This document shows, piece by piece, positions 24,605 through 32,812 of a stretch of 45,478 bases of DNA. The stretch covers positions 1 through 45,478 of the forward strand of contig JAUMOL010000008.1 in assembly GCA_031295385.1 (NCBI GenBank), read 5' to 3'. The notes beneath the pieces are model-generated. The model did not search any database and was not told where the DNA came from. It worked only from the letters and a program-made list of their open reading frames with translations. The DNA is from Collinsella sp. Lineage in GTDB: Bacteria > Actinomycetota > Coriobacteriia > Coriobacteriales > Coriobacteriaceae. Position 1 is the first letter of the stretch; each line of letters begins with the position of its first letter. Made by a program: the position numbers and the translations under genes.

Positions 24605-25045
24605 ATGGACAATTTCTCCGTGCGCAGTGAGCGCAACTTCCACAACCTGGCAGCCAAGCCAAAACGAATGCATCTTCTGGACGAGCCGAGCGGCTATGCC
24701 TCGGCCATGGTCAAGAACAGCCTCTCCCACCAGATGCACTTCACGGTACAGAAGCTCGAGGAAGAGCTCTGCGCTGCTGGCAATCCGCATGTGCTACAGA
24801 TTAAGTTGTTCGGAGACGATTTGCGTGAGCCGTCTAGCTGGAAGCTCTTTGCCGACGGCGCGTGCGTCGCAAGCGGCTCGGGCGACTTTGCCCGCGAGTG
24901 CTTCTGCGAGGGAGCCGAGGTGTTCCTGGATCTGTGTCGCGACGCCGTCGAGACTGCCGAGCTGTGCCAGCGGAGCGAGAGGGAGTACGAGCTGTTGGGT
25001 GCCGCGCGCGGGATTGCGGGGGGTGTAGGAACAGAAGCCTCATGA
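24605..25045 (+). CDS. Hypothetical protein, 146 aa
   Basis: I do not recognise this protein. The ATG at 24605 has AAAGGAG six bases upstream and is preferred to a longer frame starting at 24392, whose extra part spans the structured leader. The sequence is mixed and soluble: a basic N-terminus, then VQKLEEELCAAGNPHVLQIKLFGDDLREPSSWKLFADG, which could form a helix followed by strands, and a Cys-rich helical segment (about 95-125). No signal peptide or membrane helix. Its neighbours do not suggest a function. Confidence 0.65.
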   Translation: MDNFSVRSERNFHNLAAKPKRMHLLDEPSGYASAMVKNSLSHQMHFTVQKLEEELCAAGNPHVLQIKLFGDDLREPSSWKLFADGACVASGSGDFARECFCEGAEVFLDLCRDAVETAELCQRSEREYELLGAARGIAGGVGTEAS

Positions 25046-25352
25046 CGGTGGCCTCAGCTGGAATGACGTATCGCTCGATAAATGATCTCAACAACGTAGC
25101 CGATGCGCCGCATTTCACCTCAAAGGCATTGAGCGATCGGGAGGCGTCCAGCATTTCTTTGATATCCCCAATTGATTGTTCCGAGAAAGTCTCTTCATGT
25201 CCTTATAATCGCCCTTACGAGAAACGTGGACGAGACAGGCGTCCATATGCCGTCTCTAAACTAACGAGCCGTTCGCGGAAAGAACATCTGGCTAGCATGG
25301 GCCAAAGATATACTGGTATCGCTGCAACAATTATGGAAGATCGGCACCACCA
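25046..25352. other. Gene-less gap before the surface protein
   Basis: The stretch is lower in GC than its flanks. It holds a perfect -10-like TATAAT at 25204-25209 without a good -35, which may serve the surface protein gene at 25353. A frame from 25042 to 25356 is open but has no family resemblance and overlaps both neighbours. I see no other feature. Confidence 0.35.
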
Positions 25353-27167
25353 ATGACCTCCTTGAAATTCTCTAGGCGCTTCGCGCTTAGCCTGCTCGCC
25401 TCGCTGTCCGCCACCGTAGCGCTTGCTTTGCCCTCAACCGCCCTAGCCGCGTCGGACCCGAACCCGCCCAGCATCTCCAACGTGACGATATCCGCGACGA
25501 CAGTCACGGCCGGCTCCACGCTGCATGTCGGCTATAGCGTCGATGACCCTGACGGGGTACGGTCCGTCACGCCCATAGTCGAAGTCGTTGTCGAAAACGA
25601 TACCGGAGACCATGGAATCAGTTCCCGTCTCGCCTTCTCGTCGACCGGCAACACGACCGCGGGCTTCGATATCTCCACCTCCCCGAGCGACCGGCCCTGC
25701 AGGTACCGGATCATCGGCCTCGGCGTGACCGATAGTCTTGGATGGGTTACCGATGTCTACGACACGACGTATGCCGAGGAGAAGGGGCTCGACTGTCCGA
25801 CCTTCACCACCGACCCCCTCGAGTATGAGGTGACCGAGGGACCCGAGGACCAAAACCCGCCGACCGTGTCCTCCGTGTCGCTCTCGAGCAGGGAGGTCGC
25901 AACCGGTGCCGACTTCCACATCTCTTGGACCGTCTCCGATGCCGACGGCGTTCGCTCCGTTTCCCCCATACTGCGGCAGGGCTGGGAGAATTCGGACGAC
26001 GGCTGCTCTGTTTCGTCAGCCTATTATCACGGAGGCTCGTCTATCGACGGGTTTGACCTCACATTCGACAGCAATAGAATCGGAAGGCACAGGCTGATCG
26101 GCCTTTCGGTCACCGATGGCCTAGGGTTCGAGACCGATGTGTACGAGAGTTCCTACGCCAGGGCCAACGGCATTTCGGGCGCGACTTTCTCGGTTGGCGA
26201 CCCGAGCGAGCTGTGCTTCGAGGTGACCGGCAGCGCGATCGACCGGAACCCGCCCACGGTCTCGAACGTTTCCATCTCCGCGAAGAGGGTCCCCGTCGGC
26301 GGGATCCTCCGTATCTATTGCAATGTAGGCGACGCGGACGGCGTAAAGTCTGTCTCCCCGATCCTCGGCGACCCCGGCTATGTCGAGGACCCGAACTCTT
26401 TAAAGACCCGCAAAACGTTGAGCTGCAGCTACGATGCGGCAAGGGGCTATATCGAAATCGAGTTCCCCACGTCGCTCTCGATGGGCTCGTTTGAAATCCA
26501 AGCCCTCGCGGTCCTCGACAAGACGGGCCACGAGACCTTCGTCTACAGCTCCGCCTACGCCGAGCGTAACGGCAAGACCGGCGTTCAGACCTTTGATGTC
26601 GACGACGCGGGGGACGTCACCTTCGACGTGACCGCTCCGCTGTATGCCGCCACCAAGGGCGACGGGCAGGCGTATGCAAAGGACGGCAAGGCCGGTCTGA
26701 CCTTCCGCTTCAGCGGTCCTCTCGATGAGTTCACGCGTCTCCTCGTGGACGGAACTGAGGTCTCCGCCGAGAACTACACCGCAACCAGGGGCAGCACGAT
26801 TATCGAGCTCAGGCCGTCCTACCTGGACACGCTCGCCGCCGGCGGACACACCGTCACGGCCGTCTGGAAGGACGGGACGGCGACCGATGCGTCCTTCACC
26901 GTGGAGGGGAAGGCCCAAGGGGAGCAGGCGGGCGAAAAGACCGACGTAGATTCACCCGGCGACAACAAAAGTGATCCTGCCACTCCTGAAAAGGACGCCG
27001 ACGAGGCGGCTACAAAAAAGTCGGGACGCACGACAGCCGATGAACCAAAGCTCGCTGCAACCGGCGACTCCACTTGGATGGCCAGCATCGCATTGGCCAT
27101 GGCGGCCACGGCCTGCTTCACGGCAGCGAGAAGGCTTGAGCCCAAGCAGCATAGGCACGAACAGTAG
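25353..27167 (+). CDS. Sortase-anchored surface protein with three Ig-like repeats
   Basis: This 604-aa protein has a Sec signal peptide (1-32, cleavage after STALA). Three related repeats of about 130 residues follow, starting near 35, 165 and 300. Each has NPP-[ST]-[IV]-S-[NS]-V, a [DG]-D/A-DGV[RK]SV[ST]PI segment and a Tyr-Ala turn near its end. A further beta-rich domain covers about 430-520. A charged linker leads to LAATGD (567-572), a hydrophobic helix and a basic tail: a cell-wall sorting signal of the LAxTG type used by actinobacterial sortases. Likely a displayed adhesin or ligand-binding protein. The ribosome site is weak. Confidence 0.85.
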   Translation: MTSLKFSRRFALSLLASLSATVALALPSTALAASDPNPPSISNVTISATTVTAGSTLHVGYSVDDPDGVRSVTPIVEVVVENDTGDHGISSRLAFSSTGNTTAGFDISTSPSDRPCRYRIIGLGVTDSLGWVTDVYDTTYAEEKGLDCPTFTTDPLEYEVTEGPEDQNPPTVSSVSLSSREVATGADFHISWTVSDADGVRSVSPILRQGWENSDDGCSVSSAYYHGGSSIDGFDLTFDSNRIGRHRLIGLSVTDGLGFETDVYESSYARANGISGATFSVGDPSELCFEVTGSAIDRNPPTVSNVSISAKRVPVGGILRIYCNVGDADGVKSVSPILGDPGYVEDPNSLKTRKTLSCSYDAARGYIEIEFPTSLSMGSFEIQALAVLDKTGHETFVYSSAYAERNGKTGVQTFDVDDAGDVTFDVTAPLYAATKGDGQAYAKDGKAGLTFRFSGPLDEFTRLLVDGTEVSAENYTATRGSTIIELRPSYLDTLAAGGHTVTAVWKDGTATDASFTVEGKAQGEQAGEKTDVDSPGDNKSDPATPEKDADEAATKKSGRTTADEPKLAATGDSTWMASIALAMAATACFTAARRLEPKQHRHEQ

Positions 27168-27216
27168 CTCAAAGCGAACTCAACTGGGAAGGGCAGATGG
27201 ATAGCCGTCCTTCTCT

Positions 27217-27222
27217 TATAAT
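27217..27222 (+). promoter_or_regulatory. -10-like TATAAT upstream of the 411-aa gene
   Basis: A perfect TATAAT in the context CTTATAATC lies 128 nt before the ATG at 27350. The same CTTATAATC context occurs before the surface protein (25202-25210). Neither has a recognisable -35. Promoter function is inference. Confidence 0.3.
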
Positions 27223-27349
27223 CAACCCAATCCGCTGAAATGCAATCAGTTAACGAGTTTCGCCAGACGCTCGGCCTCTACCCCGCTCTAGCAAGCCACC
27301 AGGCGATGAGATAATGCCCACGACTATCAACGTAAGCAAGGAGCGCGCT

Positions 27350-28585
27350 ATGGCAGACAACGAGACCAAACCCTCGGCGAACGACGGCCGAGAGGAGCTC
27401 GTGGCAAAACAGCTCGCATCGACCAAAATCCACCTCGCGCTCACTCAGAAGCGGGTGGACGTCTCCGGCGCCATCAAGCTACCGCTCGAGCGAATTCCCC
27501 AACTCGGCGTGGCGTTCGCCTCGCTCCCCTCGATGTTTCGCACCGTCACCAACACGGTGAGCGTGCCCACGCTGCTCCAGGCGACTGACAAATATGGTAA
27601 CCCGCTCGATCCGTCGAAACTCAACTCGTTCAAGGACGGCAGCGGTCTCACAGGGGGCTACCGCGACGCCGCCAAGGGCCTTGGGCAGGCGCGCTTCCAC
27701 GTAGTCGAGGGCGACATCGCCACGAGCGTCACGCAGGTGCCTTACGATCCAACATCGCTATTCATGGCAGCCGCAATCGCGCAGATAAACCAAAAGCTCG
27801 ACTCCATCCAGGAGTCCGTCGACGAAATGTTCGAGTACATGCGTCAGCGCGACAAGGCCAACATGCGTGGCAACCTCAAGACGCTCGCAGACATCCTCAA
27901 CGGTTACGGCCTCAACTACGGCAACGCCACCTACATGGCAAACGCCCATATGAAGGTGCTCGACATCAAGCAGTCGTCCGCGCAGGACATGGAACTCTTC
28001 CGCTCGCAGGCACAGGCGGATCTGAAAAAGAAAGGGTTCATCGAGGTGCGAGACGGCTTGGGCAGACGCCTCGACAAGGTGCTCGACTACCTCAAAGACT
28101 GCCAGCTCGCCACCTACATCCACGCGTTCTCGCTGTTCCTCGAACCCATGCTCGCCCAGAACTTCGAGCCCGCAAAGCTCGCGGACGCCACTGCGAAGAT
28201 TGAGGCTGATTCGATCGCGTACCGCGAGCTCTACACCGACTGCTACAACGCACTCGAAGCGGGGGCTGTCGACACCGTCGATGCGGCACTGCTGGGCGGT
28301 ATCGCGTCCGCGGGCAAATTGCTCGGCCACGCCATCGCAAAGACCCCCGTGGGCGACCATACACTCATCGACGAGGCGCTCGAAGGCGCAGGAGAGAGCA
28401 TCGGAAAGTTCAACGACAAGCAATCCGAGAAACTCCTCGAAAAGCTCCATCAGGCAAAGACGCCCGACGTCACGCCGTTCAAGCAGAGCGTAAAGGAGAT
28501 CGACACCCTCTACAACCGCCCCGCGCGGATCGCCGTGGACGCCGAGAACGTCTACATCTTGCCTGCCAAGCAGCAGGAAGAGTAA
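27350..28585 (+). CDS. Helical protein of unknown function, 411 aa
   Basis: I do not recognise this protein. The ATG at 27350 is six bases after AAGGAG, better than an ATG at 27314. Residues about 30-130 are mixed. From about 140 on it is mainly helical, with likely coiled coil around AAIAQINQKLDSIQESVDEMFEYMRQRDKANMR. A Gly/Ala-rich hydrophobic helix (LLGGIASAGKLLGHAIA) lies near 320. No signal peptide, so it is probably cytoplasmic or released by another route. It ends near NVYILPAKQQEE. The layout recalls helical-bundle membrane-active proteins, but that is only a guess. Confidence 0.65.
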   Translation: MADNETKPSANDGREELVAKQLASTKIHLALTQKRVDVSGAIKLPLERIPQLGVAFASLPSMFRTVTNTVSVPTLLQATDKYGNPLDPSKLNSFKDGSGLTGGYRDAAKGLGQARFHVVEGDIATSVTQVPYDPTSLFMAAAIAQINQKLDSIQESVDEMFEYMRQRDKANMRGNLKTLADILNGYGLNYGNATYMANAHMKVLDIKQSSAQDMELFRSQAQADLKKKGFIEVRDGLGRRLDKVLDYLKDCQLATYIHAFSLFLEPMLAQNFEPAKLADATAKIEADSIAYRELYTDCYNALEAGAVDTVDAALLGGIASAGKLLGHAIAKTPVGDHTLIDEALEGAGESIGKFNDKQSEKLLEKLHQAKTPDVTPFKQSVKEIDTLYNRPARIAVDAENVYILPAKQQEE

Positions 28586-28595
28586 CGATACGCGA

Positions 28596-28618
28596 CAGGC
28601 ACGCGCCATGCAGACAGC
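28596..28618. repeat. Direct repeat flanking the exonuclease gene, left copy
   Basis: CAGGCACGCGCCATGCAGAC begins a 23-bp sequence that recurs at 29467-29489 with two mismatches, in the same orientation. The pair brackets the exonuclease gene. Confidence 0.55.
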
Positions 28619-28626
28619 TAACGCCC

Positions 28627-29361
28627 CTACCTTCCCGCCGCCTTCAGCTTCAGCAGCAGGTCGCCCAGCTCGGGGCACTTGTTGGAAAGGCGCGTCTGGG
28701 CTCGATCGCCCATCCCCCACCGCTGGCGGATCTCCTGAGCACGCGGACTCACGCGGTAGTCCCCGTCCATCACCTGCTTGAGCAACTTGGCGGTCACGCG
28801 CGCGTCGGCTAGGGCACTGTGGGCATGACCCGTCGACTCGTCAAACTCGATGCCAAACCATGTTGTCGCGTCACTCAAAGAGACGCACCCGTGGCTGCCC
28901 ACGTCCATGATCGAGGTGTAAAACGCCTGCAGATCGGCCCAGTCCGTAGGAAATGCGGCAAGGTCGATTTGCTTTGCCTGGCACTCGGTCATAAGCTGTC
29001 GATGATCCGCCCCGCTCCAGCAAACTATCTGGGCGGAGTAGCGACCGATCCAATCACTGAGCCTTTTGATCACCACATAGAGCGGATCAGCCATCGCGGT
29101 GTCCACGGCCGATATCCCCGTAAGCTCGCGGACGGGAAACGCAACGCCTTCGGTAAATTCCGTCTGCACAAACTGCGAGAACTCGCCCATAACGTTGCCG
29201 TGGTAATCGAGCTTGACGGCACCGACCTCGATAATCTCATTGTGCAGCCCACGGCGCTGGCGCTGCTTTGGCACCGGCGCAAACTCAAAGTCCAGCACGA
29301 TCTGGCGCGCTAAGTTCGTCGTATCGATAGCCGAAATACACGGCGTCTTTTCAGCTGACAC
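28627..29361 (-). CDS. DEDDh-type 3'-5' exonuclease
   Basis: This 244-aa protein has the DEDDh exonuclease core: Asp 24 and Glu 26 (VLDFEFAP), Asp 119 (WSGADHRQL), and His 181 with Asp 186 (HSALADARV). It resembles the ERI1/KapD-like 'inhibitor of KinA' exonuclease group, which degrades DNA or RNA ends. The start is a GTG at 29361 behind GGAG/AAAGG. The C-terminal 40 residues are basic. It is flanked by an imperfect direct repeat and near other nuclease-fold genes, but a shared role is unproven. Confidence 0.82.
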   Translation of the reverse strand: MSAEKTPCISAIDTTNLARQIVLDFEFAPVPKQRQRRGLHNEIIEVGAVKLDYHGNVMGEFSQFVQTEFTEGVAFPVRELTGISAVDTAMADPLYVVIKRLSDWIGRYSAQIVCWSGADHRQLMTECQAKQIDLAAFPTDWADLQAFYTSIMDVGSHGCVSLSDATTWFGIEFDESTGHAHSALADARVTAKLLKQVMDGDYRVSPRAQEIRQRWGMGDRAQTRLSNKCPELGDLLLKLKAAGR

Positions 29362-29466
29362 GGTTATGGCCTTTCTCCGTCAACTGCCGCTTGTTACATA
29401 AGCGGCTACATTGCCGTAAGGATAGGAACCCGTGCGGACATGAAAGTGGGGCGCAATACCATGCGC

Positions 29467-29489
29467 CAGGCACACGCCATGCAGACGGC
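29467..29489. repeat. Direct repeat flanking the exonuclease gene, right copy
   Basis: This is the second copy of the 23-bp sequence at 28596-28618 (21 of 23 identical). The repeats are 871 bp apart and enclose only the exonuclease gene. Confidence 0.55.
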
Positions 29490-29816
29490 CCCAAGAGAGT
29501 TGCCCGCTCTATTCAAATGCATGAAAAAGATTTAGGCCCGGTGACTTGAATCAGCGGTCATCCCGGGCCCATCAGAGCTCGTAGAGCTCTTGGTTGCTTT
29601 GGTCTCGCTCTTCACGGCGCTTATCGAACTTTCCGAGGCACTCAAGCAGCATTCGAAGCATAACAAGTCGCTGCCATTAAGGCACTGACCTCTTGACCAA
29701 GCAACGGCGCTGCCCAGCTATCACCCTTGGGCTGCCGTCAACTTTATTCTATCCGCGATCATCTGGTTTACCAAATGGATTTTCGGTAAAGGAAGCACGG
29801 CACGCCCGCAAAACCA
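29490..29816 (+). other. Gap with remnants of a hydrophobic reading frame
   Basis: The + strand frame from 29545 encodes an amphipathic helix-like stretch (ELVELLVALVSLFTALIEL), stops at TGA 29686-29688, and continues in the same frame with a hydrophobic stretch (AAVNFILSAIIWFTKWIFG) to TAG at 29869. No good start codon or ribosome site is present. It may be a decayed small membrane protein or chance. Confidence 0.25.
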
Positions 29817-31112
29817 CTACGCCCCAAGTGCCGCCATGGGAATCACCGCCACGCCGTCGTCGCGTGTGTAGGCAATGCTCCCCTTTCCAACCACGACCGC
29901 CAAAAACGCCGGCGCGGCATTCTGGGCGGCAGGATTGGAGAGCACTTTCCTCTCCAGCGCCTTGAGATTTCTCGCTCCATCGTCTGTTTTCGCATCACTC
30001 AGCTTGACCTCGATGGCTCCCCAGCGCCCGTCGTGCTCAACGATCAGATCAACCTCAAGGCCCTTCTCATCTCGGAAATAATGGACACTGTTGTCGACAC
30101 CGCCGTAGGTGGAAAGGAACACGCGCACGTCGCGCAGGACGAGATTCTCAAAGAGCATCCCCAGCGTTTGCATATCGCCAAGCAGCCGCTCAGGGGTAGC
30201 CCCCAGCAACGCCGCCGCAAGTGACGGGTCACAGAAGTAGCGCTTGGGGCGCACGCGAACGCGGGCCTTCGAGCGCATGGGCGGCTCCCATCCGCACAGG
30301 TCCTCGGTCAGCTTGAGCCTGTTGAAGAGGTCCAAGTACGCAGCGATGGTCCTCTCGTCGGGGCCCGCCTCACCGTACGAGGCATCCTTTACGAGCGTCT
30401 TGTACGTGACAGCCTGGCTCTCGTTCATGGCAAGAGCTCGCAAAAGGCCGTGTGCAAGCTCGGACGACATGCCCTCGTCCAGCACGTTGACGTCGAGCAC
30501 CGAGTGCACGTACTGGCTTGCCGTCTCTCGCGCAAGATCTTCCGAAAGCCCAAGATTTGCAGGCCAACCGCCCCTGCAGCACCAGCGGGCGACGTCATCC
30601 ACCGTGCTCTCGCGACGCTGAGGGGCAAAATCCTCGCCCTTAAAGAGGCTTGCCAGTGACACGAGCGGCTCGCCGTCGCCCGACTCACACAGGGCCATGG
30701 GGCGCATTGACAGACGGGCGATCCTACCCGTGCCGGAATGACGAACATGGCTGCGCTCCTCGCTTTTGAGCGCGGTCGAGCCCGTGAGCAAAAGTGCCCC
30801 CCGTTCGTTGCCGCTCGCGTCCACGAAACGCCGGGCGGCATCCCAAACCTCGGGCACCTCCTGCCATTCATCGACCAGGTGTGGTGCATCGCCGATGAGC
30901 GCCAGGCTTGGGTCGACCTCTGCCGCCGCACGCTGCGCAGGCTCATCGAGCCTGGAGACGCTCGCCGAGCGAGAGAGCGCCGTCCAGGTCTTGCCGCACC
31001 ATTTGGGGCCGTTGATCTCCACACAGCCAAACGCCCGCATAAGGGTGTCGAGGCGCTCCTCTATGAGCCGGGGCCTATATCCCTTTTGGGTCAATCTCTT
31101 TGGTGCATCCAT
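29817..31112 (-). CDS. AAA ATPase with DUF4143 C-terminal domain
   Basis: The 431-aa protein has a Walker A motif GPKWCGKT near residue 40, a Walker B-like LVDEWQEV near residue 80, and a C-terminal region with a PD-(D/E)XK-like signature (GLEVDLIVEHDG...AIEVKLSDAK, about 365-390). This is the layout of DUF4143 ATPases, widespread in gut bacteria and often in many copies. Their function is unknown; links to defence or toxin-like roles have been suggested by context. Five 23-bp-spaced repeats lie just upstream (31149-31246). Confidence 0.85.
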   Translation of the reverse strand: MDAPKRLTQKGYRPRLIEERLDTLMRAFGCVEINGPKWCGKTWTALSRSASVSRLDEPAQRAAAEVDPSLALIGDAPHLVDEWQEVPEVWDAARRFVDASGNERGALLLTGSTALKSEERSHVRHSGTGRIARLSMRPMALCESGDGEPLVSLASLFKGEDFAPQRRESTVDDVARWCCRGGWPANLGLSEDLARETASQYVHSVLDVNVLDEGMSSELAHGLLRALAMNESQAVTYKTLVKDASYGEAGPDERTIAAYLDLFNRLKLTEDLCGWEPPMRSKARVRVRPKRYFCDPSLAAALLGATPERLLGDMQTLGMLFENLVLRDVRVFLSTYGGVDNSVHYFRDEKGLEVDLIVEHDGRWGAIEVKLSDAKTDDGARNLKALERKVLSNPAAQNAAPAFLAVVVGKGSIAYTRDDGVAVIPMAALGA

Positions 31113-31148
31113 AGACGGCCGTCCCTCTCTATCATGCGATATGCGAAA

Positions 31149-31246
31149 TTACGCCATTCTCAATGCTGATTTTACGCTACTTTCAATGTAGTTTTTACGC
31201 CATGACAGATGTAGTTTTTACGCCATTTTCATTGAAGGTTTTACGC
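31149..31246. repeat. Five TTACGC-centred repeats with exact 23-bp period
   Basis: TTACGC starts at 31149, 31172, 31195, 31218 and 31241. Around it the units read roughly TTTTTACGCCAT-TTCAATG-TAG. They begin 37 bp upstream of the DUF4143 ATPase start and cover its promoter region. Regular spacing near two helical turns suggests cooperative binding sites, possibly of the ATPase itself. Confidence 0.8.
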
Positions 31247-31297
31247 TTGGCATCCTTAGCGCGACCCATTCCGAGCATCAAATCAGAGCGCGCTTGG

Positions 31298-32689
31298 TTA
31301 TCTCCGCTCGCACATCTCGGCAAACGAAATCAGCTTGGTATCTCCCCTGCTCGCCGCAGCATCCTGACATCCTTGCGTAAAGCCTCGCTTCGAGAAGATC
31401 GCATAACTTTTTCGTTGCCGTCTAAAGAGCTCGCTTCGGTGCACGAGCTTTTGCAGCACGTCTTCGCCCACCGGTTCATTGCGCCATTTGCACTCCGCAA
31501 ACAGCGCAGTGCCCTCGCCATCGTCAACAATCAAGTCGATTTCTTCCTGCGTATGCGTGCGATTATCCGTCCCCCACCAGCGCCCGACGCTCGCCGGAAC
31601 CACATCGAGCTGGCCCGCGCGCGCGAGTTCGTACACGTATTGTCTGCATATAAGCTCAAAGACCGTACCCATGTAATCCGATACGTGCGGCTCAATGCGC
31701 TTATACGCCATCTCGGCCATATCGTTTTGAATCAGCCCAATGTTCTGCGGCACAAACTTGTACCAGAACCTAAACATCTGGTCGCTCAGCAGATACACGG
31801 CTCGCTTATTGCTCGTCTCGTTTAGGGGCAGCTCGCGCTCGACAATCCCAAGCGACGCCAGCTTATCCACATAGCTCTTTACGTTGCTCGCAGGGATTCC
31901 CGTAGAGCTCGCAATCTCCGAGATCTTCGAGCGCCCCCGGGCAATTGCCTGCACGATCGCATCATATTGCTCGGGATTGCGGCACTCTTGCAACAGCAGG
32001 TTACTCGGCTCCTCAAAGAGATAGCCCGTAGGAGTAAGAAAAAGACGTTTGATGTTGTCCTTAAGCGATACGGTAGGATCGACTTTCTCGATATATGCAG
32101 GAATGCCGCCCGTCATGCCATAGCAAACTGCAGCGTCTTCGCGACCCATGCTCTGCCACAGGTCGAGGGTCGTCGTAAAATCGAGCGGCATGATCTTAAA
32201 CTGGGCCGTACGCCTACCGTATAGCGGACTCTCGTAGCCCAGCACCTGCTCTTCCATGAACGAAAGCGACGACCCGCACAGGATAAGCATGAGCCTGGTC
32301 TCTTTGTACAGGTGATCAATCTTATCTTGCAGCAACGAGCTGATCTCGGGATTCGATTGGGCGAGATAGGGATACTCGTCAATCACGACAATCAAACGTT
32401 CCGTGCGAGCCATGGTGGCCAATGCATCGAACGCCTCGTCAAAGCTACGAAACGACACGCCCGCAGCACCAACGGAGCCCGCAAGTATCGCCTGGCTAAA
32501 GCCATGCAGGTTTGCCTCTACATTGGTACGACGAGCTTGAAAGTAAATAGCCTTCTTGCCTTGGATAAACTCTGTGATAAGGCGCGTTTTACCCACACGA
32601 CGGCGGCCGTAAATCACAGGCATCTCAAAGGAGTCCGTGCCATACAGTCGATTGAGCTCGGACATTTCCGCTGTTCTTCCGACAAACAT
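31298..32689 (-). CDS. AAA ATPase of the DUF234/archaeal ATPase type
   Basis: This 463-aa protein has Walker A GRRRVGKT near residue 24, Walker B LIVVIDEYP near residue 108, a winged-helix part (KISEIASSTGIPASNVKSYVDKLASLGIV, about 270-300) and a C-terminal DUF234 nuclease-like domain (EEIDLIVDD...FAECKW). The ATG at 32689 follows AAGGAAGG; an in-frame extension to 32869 runs through the palindrome upstream and is not coding. Family function is unknown. It is next to a DUF4143 ATPase of similar plan but a different subfamily. Confidence 0.87.
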   Translation of the reverse strand: MFVGRTAEMSELNRLYGTDSFEMPVIYGRRRVGKTRLITEFIQGKKAIYFQARRTNVEANLHGFSQAILAGSVGAAGVSFRSFDEAFDALATMARTERLIVVIDEYPYLAQSNPEISSLLQDKIDHLYKETRLMLILCGSSLSFMEEQVLGYESPLYGRRTAQFKIMPLDFTTTLDLWQSMGREDAAVCYGMTGGIPAYIEKVDPTVSLKDNIKRLFLTPTGYLFEEPSNLLLQECRNPEQYDAIVQAIARGRSKISEIASSTGIPASNVKSYVDKLASLGIVERELPLNETSNKRAVYLLSDQMFRFWYKFVPQNIGLIQNDMAEMAYKRIEPHVSDYMGTVFELICRQYVYELARAGQLDVVPASVGRWWGTDNRTHTQEEIDLIVDDGEGTALFAECKWRNEPVGEDVLQKLVHRSELFRRQRKSYAIFSKRGFTQGCQDAAASRGDTKLISFAEMCERR

Positions 32690-32703
32690 AGACCATCCTT
32701 CCT

Positions 32704-32759
32704 TTACGTTATAGCTAGCTATATTATACCTTCCTATAATATAGCTAGCTATAACGTAA
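32704..32759. repeat. Perfect 25-bp inverted repeat upstream of the DUF234 ATPase
   Basis: The arms 32704-32728 and 32735-32759 are perfect inverted copies around the 6-base CCTTCC. Each arm contains the sub-palindrome TATAGCTAGCTATA. It begins 15 bp upstream of the ATPase start, overlapping where its promoter should be. It could be an operator for autoregulation or a small palindromic mobile element. Confidence 0.88.
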
Positions 32760-32812
32760 TTCGACAAGCGGCGCACACGAAAGGGGCGGTACACCACCGC
32801 ACGTGGACCGTT

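Noticed and set aside
25042..25356. A 104-codon frame between the 146-aa gene and the surface protein
   Set aside because: It overlaps both neighbours, has no good ribosome site and no family-like pattern. Gene status unsupported.
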